Notes under the pieces: generated by a model
Databases searched by the model: none
Told to the model about the DNA's origin: nothing
The model's input: the letters and a program-made list of their open reading frames with translations, nothing else
Part shown: piece after piece, positions 1 to 8,014 of the stretch
Layout: each line of letters opens with the position of its first letter
Numbering within the stretch: the first letter of the stretch is position 1
NCBI GenBank assembly: GCA_963816925.1
Contig: CAWFMY010000016.1
Coordinates: 27,360 to 91,359 of the forward strand
Length of the DNA: 64,000 nucleotides
Direction of reading: 5' to 3'
Source: CAIWHR01 sp963816925
Lineage (GTDB): Bacteria > Pseudomonadota > Gammaproteobacteria > Burkholderiales > Casimicrobiaceae
Translations under genes and position numbers: made by a program

Positions 1-1
1 G

Positions 2-127
2 GTCGTTGCGCGCAAGGCCGCGGACCAGGCGTGCACCCGCGACGAATTCCTGCAGATCGTCGCGGGCCATATCGGCACCCAGGACCGTCGCTCGTTCCTG
101 CGCGAGATGGACTCGAGCAGCGAGTAG
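2..127 (+). CDS. C-terminal end of an unidentified protein (cut by window edge)
   Basis: The second frame is open from the window edge to TAG at 125-127 and gives 41 residues of normal-looking coding sequence ending in a Ser/Glu-rich tail (DSSSE). The start lies outside the window. It reads towards the minus-strand gene ending at 147, so the two are convergent with about 19 bases between. No family can be named from this tail. Confidence 0.5.
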   Translation, partial: VVARKAADQACTRDEFLQIVAGHIGTQDRRSFLREMDSSSE

Positions 128-146
128 CGAGTACCCGCCGCAAGCC

Positions 147-950
147 CTACACGCGCGGCTCGCCCCGTCCGTTCACCGTGATCGTCGCTCCCGGCGCGAA
201 CGCGAGCTGCGCGCGGTGGGTGACGCCGTTGAACACATAGGTCACATCCCAGTACGTCGGCTGCGCCGAGCCGGGAACCGCCGCGCATTTCTGCACGTTT
301 TGCGTCTGGACCTGCGCGCCGCGATTGACGTTGGCGCCGACCGCCGCGCCGGTGACGGCGCCGATCGCCGTCGCGACGTCGTTGCCGCGCCCGCTGCCGA
401 CCTGGTGGCCGAGGACGCCGCCCAGGATCCCGCCGATGACCGCTCCGCCCACGTTGGGCTCGCCGCCGCTCACGACCTGCTGCTGCTCCACCCAGCAACG
501 CTGCTCGGGCGGCCCGAGGACGGCGCGGACGGCGACGACATTCGCCTGGTACAGCGTCTCGCCGTGGCGCGGATAGTACGGATAGGGCGGAGGCGCCGGC
601 GGCGGGGGCGGCGGTGCATAGACGTAGTCGGGACGCCCTTGCACGCGGTGCATCGACGAGATGACGTTGTTGAACCCCATCTCGGCAAGCGACGGGTACT
701 GCCCCGGCTTCAGCACGATGCAGCGGCCGCGAAAATAGGCGTCTTCGCACACCTGCCACTGCCCGCTCTGCACAATCGCCGACGATGCGCGGTCGTTGAA
801 GCCGCTGCCGTCGAGGTTGTCGACGGGCCCGTTTGCAGTGAACGTGCGGCCGCGGAATCCTTCCTGCTCGTAGAAGGTGACCTGCGCACTCGCGTGCGAG
901 ACGAACAAGATGGCGACGATGCCAACGGCGGCAAGAAACGAATTTTTCAT
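147..950 (-). CDS. Secreted beta/gamma-crystallin plus glycine-zipper protein
   Basis: This 267-residue protein starts at ATG 948-950, preceded by GGAG about 6 bases upstream. An N-terminal signal peptide (MKNSFLAAVG... ending HASA) is followed by a beta/gamma-crystallin-like domain (FYEQEGFRGRTF, then a second Greek-key-like half with YFRGRCIVL, about residues 24-100). A proline-rich linker follows (PPPPPPAPPP). Next comes a glycine-zipper 2TM-type segment (GGAVIGGILGGVLGHQVGSG, then AIGAVTGAAVG), and the C-terminus ends in a short beta-rich domain with VTYVFNGVTHRAQL. Glycine-zipper proteins sit in or at the outer membrane, and crystallin modules often bind calcium; both roles here are inferred. 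The open frame extends upstream to 1415, but that part has no protein character. Confidence 0.8.
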   Translation of the reverse strand: MKNSFLAAVGIVAILFVSHASAQVTFYEQEGFRGRTFTANGPVDNLDGSGFNDRASSAIVQSGQWQVCEDAYFRGRCIVLKPGQYPSLAEMGFNNVISSMHRVQGRPDYVYAPPPPPPAPPPYPYYPRHGETLYQANVVAVRAVLGPPEQRCWVEQQQVVSGGEPNVGGAVIGGILGGVLGHQVGSGRGNDVATAIGAVTGAAVGANVNRGAQVQTQNVQKCAAVPGSAQPTYWDVTYVFNGVTHRAQLAFAPGATITVNGRGEPRV

Positions 951-1461
951 GGATGCTCCGGTATTTCCTTGAAAGAGAGTGAATCTACGGCATTGACTCA
1001 ACAACGCGCGCCGAGTTCGGGGCGTTGACGCCCGCGGACGCCGGCGTGTGTCATTTTGCGTCAAAGCCGCCGTCTCACGTCCTTCAATCGCGCGAGATCG
1101 TGACCAGCGAGGCAATGAAGACGCGCGTGTCGACCCGCGGCGCACGAACGAGAGCACGAGGTGACGAGCCAGACGGCGATCAGCACGGCAGTTCGCGGTA
1201 TTCGCCACCGACAGGCCGTCGACGGCGAGCCGTTTCGCTCGCAGCGGGCCGGCGATGCCGTCGGTGCTCATTGCATCCAGTTGGGGGGCGGAGCCGTAAT
1301 AAGTGGGGAATATTGCCTTCAGGACCCCCGACATCGACCTTTGCCGAGTTTTGTTGCCCACAAGTCGCACGCCCCGGAGCGGTGCAGCACCGGAACGGCG
1401 AGCCGAATATTCCATATGGATTTCCCGCCCCCGTTAGGCTAACCTCACCCTCCATCGAGTC
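951..1461. other. Intergenic region, about 510 bases
   Basis: This non-coding spacer separates the minus-strand crystallin gene from the plus-strand secreted-protein gene, so it should carry two divergent promoters. Short frames that are open through it have arginine-rich composition typical of shadow frames. AT-richer patches occur at about 1305-1330 and 1408-1425 (GAATATTCCATATGG). I cannot assign a promoter or RNA with confidence. Confidence 0.4.
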
Positions 1462-1494
1462 ATGACTTGGCCTTGCCGGGCCCATTCCGCCCCT

Positions 1495-2199
1495 ATGCCG
1501 TCCGCGCGCCCGTTTCTTGCCGTTGTACTGCTCACGCTGCTGGCGTCCGGGGCGGCGCTTGCGCAGCAGCAGGGGTTCAAGTTCGGGCAGCCGGACGCCG
1601 CGGATATTCAGGAGCAGCAGGAACAGCAGGCGAAGCAGGACCGCATCGCCCAGCAGCTGTCGACCCCCTGCCGGGCCGCGATCAAGGACAAGAAGATCAT
1701 GGTCCTGATCGGCGAACGCCAGTCGAACGGGTATATCGCGGCCGAACAGCAGAATTACGGGGCGCATTTCAACGCCATCAACAACCGGCTTCGCTCGCTC
1801 GGCCTTCGGACCTACACGCCGGAGGAAATCCGCCGGCAGATCGCGCAGGCCGAAATCGACGCGTACCTCAAGAACGACCAGGAGGCGATGCTGAGTGCCG
1901 CAAAGCGGCTCGGCGCGAGCTTCGTGCTGCGCGGCCTCATTTCGGCGCAGGCGGTCAGGAATCCGATGATGAACGTCAACCAGGTCGACGTGAACATGCA
2001 GTTCACGTTGTCCGGCAACGGCCGGATCATCTCCGAGACGGAAGCGCATTCGGCCTCGTACGCCGGCGCGAACGTGACGCGGATGGCGTTGACGCTCGTC
2101 AACGAGCAGGCCGACGAAGTCGTCGCCACGCTCTACGAGGACTATTGCCGCAAGACGGCGCCACCGACCGGGAAGCCGGCACAGAAGCAGCCCAATTGA
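1495..2199 (+). CDS. Secreted protein of the CsgG/FlgT-like envelope class, function unknown
   Basis: From ATG 1495 the protein begins with a clean signal peptide (MPSARPFLAVVLLTLLASGA, cleavage near ALA-QQ), which is why I prefer it to ATG 1462, which would add 11 residues before the signal. After a Gln-rich stretch (QEQQEQQAKQ) comes an alpha/beta domain starting KIMVLIGER, with a helix-rich LRSLGLRTYTPEEIRRQIAQ segment and a strand GASFVLRGLI. This pattern resembles the nucleotide-free alpha/beta modules of CsgG, LpoB and FlgT envelope proteins. The similarity is structural in flavour only and was judged by eye. It lies 40 bases upstream of a second secreted protein of the same flavour and a membrane kinase, so the three probably work together. 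Confidence 0.65.
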   Translation: MPSARPFLAVVLLTLLASGAALAQQQGFKFGQPDAADIQEQQEQQAKQDRIAQQLSTPCRAAIKDKKIMVLIGERQSNGYIAAEQQNYGAHFNAINNRLRSLGLRTYTPEEIRRQIAQAEIDAYLKNDQEAMLSAAKRLGASFVLRGLISAQAVRNPMMNVNQVDVNMQFTLSGNGRIISETEAHSASYAGANVTRMALTLVNEQADEVVATLYEDYCRKTAPPTGKPAQKQPN

Positions 2200-2239
2200 T
2201 CTCGCGAGTTACCGGATTCAGCACACGGAGGTACTTGTC

Positions 2240-3076
2240 ATGAACCCACGCGCATTGTTCGTCACGTTGAAATACCTGCTGGGATTGTCCCTCCTGGCAG
2301 CCGCCACGGCCGCCTCGGCGCAGCCGACCTACGGCAATCCGTCGCCAACCGCCGGGCGCGAAACGTCGCAGCAGGCCAATGCCGCCGCCGACCAGACGAT
2401 CTATCAGCCGATCAACTACACCAACGCCAACAAGAAGGGCCCGGTCGTCGTCGTCATTCCCGGCGAGATCAAGAGCAACAACGCGACGTTCCTGCAGAAA
2501 TTCACGACGAACAACATCGCGGATTTCGGGGAGATCGAGTTGAGCAGCGCCAATTTCGGCGTGCTCGAGCGCTCGAACCTCGGTCCGCTGCTGAAGGAAT
2601 TCGAGCTCGCCTACAACCTCGGCGACCCTGATTCCGCGCGCAAGATGCTGCGGATCGGCAAGCTCAAGACGACCAAGTACGTGGTCAAGTTCGACATCCT
2701 CAAGACCGAGCAGGTCGCTTCCGCGCAGTCGGGCTTCGACGGCCGCACGCTGGGGCAGATGGCCGGTCTGCTGGGCGCCTTCTCGGGATCGCGCGGCGGC
2801 GCCGCGGCCGGCGCCGTGGGCGGGACCGCCGTCGGCTCCGTGCATTCGGAGGAAGCAACGAGCGTCTGGGTCATCGGCATGCGCTACAAGATCATCAACG
2901 CCGAAACGACGGAGCAGGTCGCGACGGGGTACACCGAGGAAAAGATGGAAATCGGCGCCGTGTCGTCGGGCGCGCTCGGGGTCAACAAGGCGCAGCAGGG
3001 CGGCGTGTCGCTCGACACGATGGTGCAGCGCCTCGTGCAGAAGTCCGTGTGGGAAATCGACGCCAAGTACAAGTAA
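2240..3076 (+). CDS. Secreted CsgG-like protein
   Basis: The 278-residue product starts at ATG 2240 with GGAGG about 8 bases upstream. It has a signal peptide (GLSLLAAATAASA-QP). The mature domain opens with the strand VVVVIPGEI and contains GVLERSNLGPLLKE, which matches the 'ERssl..il.E' pattern of CsgG/HfaB-type curli-secretion proteins and LpoB relatives. It continues with TTKYVVKFDILKTEQV and a glycine/alanine-rich loop (GGAAAGAVGGTAVG). A small periplasmic or outer-membrane-associated role is likely. It is followed after 69 bases by the kinase gene, with a GC-rich hairpin between them. Confidence 0.72.
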   Translation: MNPRALFVTLKYLLGLSLLAAATAASAQPTYGNPSPTAGRETSQQANAAADQTIYQPINYTNANKKGPVVVVIPGEIKSNNATFLQKFTTNNIADFGEIELSSANFGVLERSNLGPLLKEFELAYNLGDPDSARKMLRIGKLKTTKYVVKFDILKTEQVASAQSGFDGRTLGQMAGLLGAFSGSRGGAAAGAVGGTAVGSVHSEEATSVWVIGMRYKIINAETTEQVATGYTEEKMEIGAVSSGALGVNKAQQGGVSLDTMVQRLVQKSVWEIDAKYK

Positions 3077-3098
3077 CCGGCGGCTGGAAAAACGACCA

Positions 3099-3129
3099 GA
3101 CGCCGGCCCCCTGCCGGCGTCGCCGTTTT
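3099..3129 (+). terminator. Hairpin with short T-run before the kinase gene
   Basis: A perfect 9-bp stem, GACGCCGGC (3099-3107) with GCCGGCGTC (3113-3121), closes a 5-base loop and is followed by CGCCGTTTT (to 3129). It has the shape of a weak rho-independent terminator or attenuator between the CsgG-like gene and the kinase. The kinase ribosome-binding site (AGGAG, 3134-3138) starts a few bases later. Confidence 0.5.
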
Positions 3130-3145
3130 GCGGCAGGAGCGACGA

Positions 3146-4795
3146 ATGCCCGACATCGACCACATAGGCAAATACGAAATCCGGCGCGAGATCGGCCGCG
3201 GCGCCATGGGCGTCGTCTACGAGGCCTACGATCCGATGATCAAGCGCGTCGTCGCGCTGAAGACGATCCGCCAGGACCAGCTGTCGGGCGAAGATTCGAA
3301 TCAGATGATCAACCGCTTCCGCCGCGAGGCGCAGGCGGCGGGCCGGCTCAACCACCCGAACATCGTCGCGATCTACGATTTCGGCGAGGAAGGCGGCGTC
3401 TGGTACATCGCGATGGAATACGTCCAGGGACGCGAGCTCAAGGCGTGCTTCGAGGCGAACGAGCGGTTCCGCATTCCCGACGTCGTGAAGATCATGACGC
3501 AGATCCTGGGCGGGCTCGACTACTCGCATCGCCAGGGCGTGATCCATCGCGACATCAAGCCCGCCAACATCTTCCTGCTGACCGACGGCTCGGTGAAGGT
3601 CGGCGACTTCGGCATCGCGCACATCGAGACGTCGAACCTCACCCAGGCAGGCACGGTGCTGGGCACGCCGAGCTACATGTCGCCCGAGCAGATCATGGGA
3701 CTGCCGGTCGACGGCCGCTCGGACCTCTTTTCCGCCGGCGTCATCCTCTACCAGTTTCTCACGGGCGAGCGGCCGTTCTCCGGTTCGGCCACCACGACCA
3801 TGCAGAAGGTGCTGAAGGAAGATCCGCTGCCGCCGTCGTCGATCAACATCCAGGTGCTGCCGGTGATGGATGCCGTCGTGCGCAAGGCGATGGCCAAGAA
3901 CGCCGACGACCGATACCAGACCGCGCAGGAGTTCGCCGACGCGATCGGCGCCGCGGCCTCGACGACGAAATCGCTCGCCGCCGCCACACACGCCGGCAGC
4001 TCCGATGCGACGATCATCGTGCCGCTCGACGCCGCCGCCATGAAAACCACGGCCACGTCGACGGGCGTCGCCGTGCCGGCACCGGCCTCGGCATCGCCAT
4101 CGCCACCGCCGCCGAGCGCGCCGCCGCCGCCCGCCGCCGCGGCCCCCGCCGCGTCGACGCACAATCCGGCGACGGCCATTGTGATCGGCGCCGTCGTCAT
4201 CGCGGTAGGCGCCGCCGTCTGGTTCGCCTGGCAGCGCATCAGCGGCGGGACGACCACCGCGCAGGCGCCCACGCCTGGTGCGCCGGTGGTGGCGCAGGCG
4301 CCCTCGCCTCCGAGCCCCGCCGGCAACGCCGGCGGCGGCTCCCGCGGGCGACCCCGGCACGATCAAGATTTCCGCGGTCGGCCTCGTCGATCCCAACGAT
4401 CCACGCTACAGCGCCAACAAGACGCTGCAGCAGGACGACGCGCGCGCGGATGCCAAGAGCCAGATCGTAGCCAAGGCGCTGGGCCTGCTGCTCGACACCA
4501 AGTCGCTCGACAAGAATTACGACTTGCTGAAGGACAAGCTGCTCGCGAACAGCGGCAATTACATCAAGGCGGTGGTGCGCGAGAGCGAGCCCAAGGTCGG
4601 AAAGGACGGCCTCATGTCCGTCACCACCGAGGCCGTCGTCAACGTCAAGGCGCTGCAGAAATCCCTGAACCAGATGACGCGCGACGAGCGGGTCGAGATG
4701 ATCCGCGCGAGCGGGGATCCGAAGGTCTCGGTGCAGGTGACCACCCGCGATTCGGAGCAGCCGGACGCGCCGCCGCAGATCTCGCCGGTCGCTGA
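3146..4795 (+). CDS. Membrane Ser/Thr protein kinase, N-terminal part (gene frameshifted near 4315)
   Basis: The start is ATG 3146, with AGGAG 8 bases upstream. Residues 10-270 form a Hanks-type kinase: glycine loop GRGAMG (17-22), ATP lysine K39 in VALKT, catalytic HRDIKPAN (134-141, D136), DFG (154-156) and activation-loop SPE (179-181). A Pro/Ala-rich juxtamembrane linker (about 310-338) leads to one transmembrane helix (about 342-362). All catalytic residues are present, so the kinase should be active in the cytoplasm. Real coding in this frame stops at about 4318 in a CCCC run (4315-4318). The open frame then continues to 4795 only as shadow sequence, while the true continuation is in the next frame (see the 4278-5540 entry). 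Confidence 0.88.
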   Translation: MPDIDHIGKYEIRREIGRGAMGVVYEAYDPMIKRVVALKTIRQDQLSGEDSNQMINRFRREAQAAGRLNHPNIVAIYDFGEEGGVWYIAMEYVQGRELKACFEANERFRIPDVVKIMTQILGGLDYSHRQGVIHRDIKPANIFLLTDGSVKVGDFGIAHIETSNLTQAGTVLGTPSYMSPEQIMGLPVDGRSDLFSAGVILYQFLTGERPFSGSATTTMQKVLKEDPLPPSSINIQVLPVMDAVVRKAMAKNADDRYQTAQEFADAIGAAASTTKSLAAATHAGSSDATIIVPLDAAAMKTTATSTGVAVPAPASASPSPPPPSAPPPPAAAAPAASTHNPATAIVIGAVVIAVGAAVWFAWQRISGGTTTAQAPTPGAPVVAQAPSPPSPAGNAGGGSRGRPRHDQDFRGRPRRSQRSTLQRQQDAAAGRRARGCQEPDRSQGAGPAARHQVARQELRLAEGQAAREQRQLHQGGGARERAQGRKGRPHVRHHRGRRQRQGAAEIPEPDDARRAGRDDPRERGSEGLGAGDHPRFGAAGRAAADLAGR

Positions 4796-5540
4796 AAACA
4801 TCCTGAAGGAGCGCATCAAGACATTCGGCTTCCGCACGTGGGCCGAAGGCGGCGCCGACGGCAACCAGCGCGCCGATTTCGCGGTGCGCGGCGAGGCGAA
4901 GATCAAGAAGATGACCATCCGCCTGGAGGCGTCCGGCCTGCCGGTGACGAAATACACGCTGACGTCATGGACGGTGAAATGCGTCGACCTCGCGACCGGC
5001 GAGGAAATCTACTTCAACACCGCGCTGCCGAAGGGCGTGGGCAGCTGGGCAAGCGAGGAAGAGGCGATCAAGGCGATCGGCGCCGGAATCGCCGACGAAT
5101 TCTCGCGCGATTTCTTCCTGCAGCACGGCAACGTCGCGAGCAACAAGGTCACGCTGAACGTCGAGGGCATGCCGAACTCCGCGGCCGAGGAGGCACTGGC
5201 GCGCGAGCTCATTGGATTGCCGAGCGTGATCGCCGTCACCCCCGGCGCGCCCGCGAAGCCGCGCGTCTATGCGCTGCAGCTGTCCGGCAGCGGATCGGCC
5301 GGCGATCTCGTCGCCATCGGCGTGCTGAAGCCGCTCAACGCGATGCTCGGGCAGGCGTGCTTCGCGCTGGGCGCGACGAGCGGCGAAACGGTGACGGTGA
5401 CGTTCGACAAGGCCTGCGCGGACGCGACGGTCCTGTCGCGCTTCGAGTCGAATCCGCCGGCCGGACTCTATGGCGCCCCGCTGAGCCGCCAGAAGAGCGT
5501 GATCAAGGATCCGGCGACGCTGAAGAAGCTGACGACCTGA
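4278..5540 (+). CDS. Periplasmic C-terminal part of the Ser/Thr kinase, FlgT/CsgG-like sensor domain
   Basis: This is the continuation of the kinase after a +1 frameshift. The first residues from 4278 are out of register; the true sequence joins at about 4319 (PATPAAAPAGDPGT). The region reads about 400 residues outside the membrane. A first module has the ARADAKSQIVAKAL helix typical of the FlgT/LPP20 N-terminal domain. A second runs from ILKERIKTFGFRTW to ADEFSRDFFLQH and resembles CsgG-type modules. A third, C-terminal module includes IGVLKPLNAMLGQ. Carrying the same kind of domains as the two upstream secreted proteins suggests the kinase senses an envelope partner of that class. It is convergent with the FHA-cyclase gene. 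Confidence 0.75.
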   Translation: MRRWWRRRPRLRAPPATPAAAPAGDPGTIKISAVGLVDPNDPRYSANKTLQQDDARADAKSQIVAKALGLLLDTKSLDKNYDLLKDKLLANSGNYIKAVVRESEPKVGKDGLMSVTTEAVVNVKALQKSLNQMTRDERVEMIRASGDPKVSVQVTTRDSEQPDAPPQISPVAENILKERIKTFGFRTWAEGGADGNQRADFAVRGEAKIKKMTIRLEASGLPVTKYTLTSWTVKCVDLATGEEIYFNTALPKGVGSWASEEEAIKAIGAGIADEFSRDFFLQHGNVASNKVTLNVEGMPNSAAEEALARELIGLPSVIAVTPGAPAKPRVYALQLSGSGSAGDLVAIGVLKPLNAMLGQACFALGATSGETVTVTFDKACADATVLSRFESNPPAGLYGAPLSRQKSVIKDPATLKKLTT

Positions 5541-5554
5541 TCGCGTCGCATTGC

Positions 5555-5575
5555 CGCGCGGGCCGGCGCCGCGCG
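5555..5575. terminator. GC hairpin between convergent kinase and cyclase genes
   Basis: A 7-bp stem, CGCGCGG (5555-5561) with CCGCGCG (5569-5575), has a 7-base loop. It sits in the 45-base gap between two converging genes, where a bidirectional terminator is expected, but there is no T-run on either side. Confidence 0.35.
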
Positions 5576-5585
5576 ACATTCGCGC

Positions 5586-6479
5586 CTACACGTCGCCCGC
5601 GATGAAATTGAACACGAGCGTCTCGACGGGATCCGCTTCGTAGGCGTGCCCGAAGCTGATGTGCCCGCTTTCGCGAAGAAACATTTCCTCGCGCCGCAGC
5701 TGAACTTCCGGTTCGCCCTCGACGGTGACGAAGGTCCCGTTGGAGCTCTGGTCGATAACCACGAACTTGTCGCGGCGGCGCTCGATCCGCGCGTGCTGCC
5801 GGGAGGCGAGCCGGTCGGCGATCACCACGTCGCTCTGCGCATCGCGGCCGATCGTGAGCGTCGTGGCGCCGGGACCGAGGTCGATCTCACGGGTGCCATG
5901 GATCAGCTGGAGCCGCGACACGCGCATCTTCGGGCGCGTCGTCAGCGTGGTGAGCTCGGCGTCGTCGATCCAGAGGAGCTCCATGATGGAGATGTCCTTT
6001 TCCTTGCCCTTGACGCTCATCACGTCGACTTCGCGCAGCTTGCCGCGCAGTTCCGACGACAATCCTTCCGCGGTCGATGCGGTAAGGATGACCTGGCCGC
6101 TTTTCGCGAGCGCGACCATGCGCGCGGCGACATTGACCGAGTCGCCGAAGACGTCGCCCTGCGATTCGATCGCGGCGCCGCAATGGACGCCGATGCGAAA
6201 CGCCACCCGCACGTTGTCCTGATTGGCGAGATCGTTCATGCGCAGCTGGATCTCGCCGGCCGTGATCAGGGCGGCATCGGCGGTCGGGAACACGACCATC
6301 GCCTCGTCGCCGATCGTCTTGACGACGCGCCCGCCATGCCCCAGCGACGCCTCGCGGACGAGGGCGAGGCAACGGTCGATCGTGGCCAGCGCCTTCGCAT
6401 CGCCGAGCTGCTCGTAGAGGCGGGTGCTGCCCGCGATATCCGCGAACAGCACGGCGAGGGTTTGTTCGGGGGAATTCAT
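5586..6479 (-). CDS. Class III adenylate/guanylate cyclase with C-terminal FHA domain
   Basis: The 297-residue protein has a class III nucleotide cyclase domain (about 7-170) with metal-binding aspartates in LFADIAGSTR (D13) and IGDEAMVVFP (D58), and the FGDSVNVAARM motif. A FHA domain (about 185-290) follows, with GR at 211-212, SRQHA at 226-230 and SSNGTF at 245-250, the residues that bind phosphothreonine. No membrane segment is seen, so it is cytoplasmic. The start ATG 6477-6479 is preceded by AAGGA at poor spacing. It is divergent from a GST gene (51-base shared promoter region) and convergent with the Ser/Thr kinase, whose phosphothreonine output the FHA domain could read. Whether it makes cAMP or cGMP cannot be told here. 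Confidence 0.88.
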   Translation of the reverse strand: MNSPEQTLAVLFADIAGSTRLYEQLGDAKALATIDRCLALVREASLGHGGRVVKTIGDEAMVVFPTADAALITAGEIQLRMNDLANQDNVRVAFRIGVHCGAAIESQGDVFGDSVNVAARMVALAKSGQVILTASTAEGLSSELRGKLREVDVMSVKGKEKDISIMELLWIDDAELTTLTTRPKMRVSRLQLIHGTREIDLGPGATTLTIGRDAQSDVVIADRLASRQHARIERRRDKFVVIDQSSNGTFVTVEGEPEVQLRREEMFLRESGHISFGHAYEADPVETLVFNFIAGDV

Positions 6480-6530
6480 CGGCGTTGTATCCTTGCGCAG
6501 GACCGCAACAGTATACGGGAAAGGATTTCG

Positions 6531-7160
6531 ATGATCACGATCTACCACCTCGATACGTCGCGCTCCGAGCGCATCGTCTGGCTGATGGAAGAGCTCGACC
6601 TGCCCTACGAGCTCGAGCTCCATCTGCGCCAGTCGAACGGCGCCGCGCCGGACGCGCTGAAGGCGGTCCATCCGCTCGGCAAGGCGCCGATCATCCGCGA
6701 CGGCGACACGGTGCTCGCCGAATCGGGTGCGATCGTCGAGTACATCGTCAACCGCCACGCGGGCGGCAGGCTCGCCGTGCGGCCCGACGCGGCGGCGTAC
6801 GCGCGCTACCTCTACTGGCTGCACTTCTCCGAGGGCAGCCTCATGTCGCTGATGATCGTGGCGCTCGTGCTGACGCGCGTTCCCGATGGCGACAAGACGC
6901 CGGCCGGGATTCGGGTGCTCGCGCGAATGAAGCAGATGCTGTCCTTCGTCGACGCGGAACTTGCGGAGGGGCCGTGGTTTGTCGGCGCGGATTTCACGGC
7001 GGCCGATGTCATGATGACGTTCACGTTCACGACGATGCGGCACTTCCTCGACTACGATCTCTCGCCGTATTCGAACATCATGGCTTACCTGAAGCGGATC
7101 GAAGGGCGTCCGGCATACCGAAAGGCCATGGCGCTGGCCGGCCCCAAGGTCGGAACGTGA
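6531..7160 (+). CDS. Glutathione S-transferase family protein
   Basis: The 209-residue product starts at ATG 6531 with AAGGA about 6 bases upstream. The N-terminal thioredoxin-like half starts ITIYHLDTSRSERIVWLMEE and contains GKAPIIRDGDTVLAESGAIVEY, the cis-Pro and E-S glutathione-binding motif of GSTs. The C-terminal half is helical, with the FTAADVMMTF N-capping box. It is probably a cytoplasmic detoxification or glutathione-transfer enzyme; its substrate is unknown. It is transcribed divergently from the FHA-cyclase gene. Confidence 0.88.
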   Translation: MITIYHLDTSRSERIVWLMEELDLPYELELHLRQSNGAAPDALKAVHPLGKAPIIRDGDTVLAESGAIVEYIVNRHAGGRLAVRPDAAAYARYLYWLHFSEGSLMSLMIVALVLTRVPDGDKTPAGIRVLARMKQMLSFVDAELAEGPWFVGADFTAADVMMTFTFTTMRHFLDYDLSPYSNIMAYLKRIEGRPAYRKAMALAGPKVGT

Positions 7161-7271
7161 GCAGGCGGATAAGCAATCGGCGTTGCGAGCCGGATAGCAA
7201 ATCGCGCTTTTCGCACAGAGGCCTTCGATGCACCCCTCGATCGATCCTGCACGGCAGGACCATGGAATTCG

Positions 7272-7805
7272 ACGTCGGACGCTGCCTTCAACGATGTATC
7301 GTGCGCCAAGCGCCTTGCCGATCGCGGCGACATCCACCGTGCGCGCCTTGTACGCAAACGTCGAGTTGCGTGCGATGACGGGAAACCACCGCCACGCCGA
7401 CAGCGCGGTGATGAGGTCCTCGGTGATGCCATCCGCAAAGTACTCCTGGCCGGGGTCTCCCGACATATTCCGGAACGGCATGATCGCCACCGCGGGCCGC
7501 ACCAGGACGTGCCGGGCGCGCGCGCTCCGCGGCGGCTCCTGACCCAGGCGCACATCGAACACGGCGACCTTCTCCTCGATGTTTTTGAGGTACTGCTCCC
7601 CGAGTGACACGAATTCCAGCGTGACCTTGTTGCGGACGTGATTGATTACCGTATGCGAGACGACGATGCCGCCAGGCTCGGCGATTTCCTGGAGCCGCGC
7701 GGCGATATTCACGCCGTCGCCGAAGACGTCCTCGGCGCCTTCCGCATCGCGCTCCACGATGACGTCGCCCAGCGTGACGCAGATCGCCACGTATGTCAAC
7801 GAAGG
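7272..7805 (-). pseudogene. Relic of a class III cyclase with TolB-like (FlgO-type) domain
   Basis: The frame reads the second half of a class III cyclase domain (VTLGDVIVE, FGDGVNIAARLQEIAEPGG, LGEQYLKNI). The middle of the usual architecture follows (AVAIMPFRNMSGDPGQEYFA, TEDLITALSAW, GARYIVEGSVRR). Homology begins abruptly near 7800 without the N-terminal metal-binding aspartates and ends at 7272, where the TPR tail of these adenylate-cyclase/TPR proteins should follow. Both ends are missing, so it cannot be a working enzyme. It probably remains from a deletion or rearrangement. The same frame happens to stay open into the neighbouring cyclase gene, but that is coincidence. Confidence 0.7.
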
Positions 7806-8014
7806 CGCGACGACGGGAGGCAAAGTCCGGCCCACGTCGCACAACGGCGGAGTTCATGGCGCTGGTGAAGGGCCGCCCCGTGTATCCCGCGCTGCGCGGC
7901 AGCAACCGTTATAATGCGTGTCGTGCCGTGAGGCCGCTCGGCAAGCGGGCGCGCCTCTCCGATTTGCCACCGGCCGCAGCATCGGCCGGTCCGGCCATCA
8001 CCCGTGGATCCTCG

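Noticed and set aside
951..1461. Short plus-strand frames in the first intergenic gap
   Set aside because: They lack ribosome-binding sites and have Arg/Pro-rich shadow composition.
4300..4340. Programmed frameshift in the kinase gene
   Set aside because: No slippery heptamer or downstream stimulator is evident, and similar one-base breaks occur in many unrelated genes here.
2099..4396. Minus-strand open frame of about 765 codons over the kinase region
   Set aside because: It is very Arg/His/Gly-rich, lacks domains and lies exactly opposite well-supported plus-strand genes; a shadow frame of GC-rich DNA.
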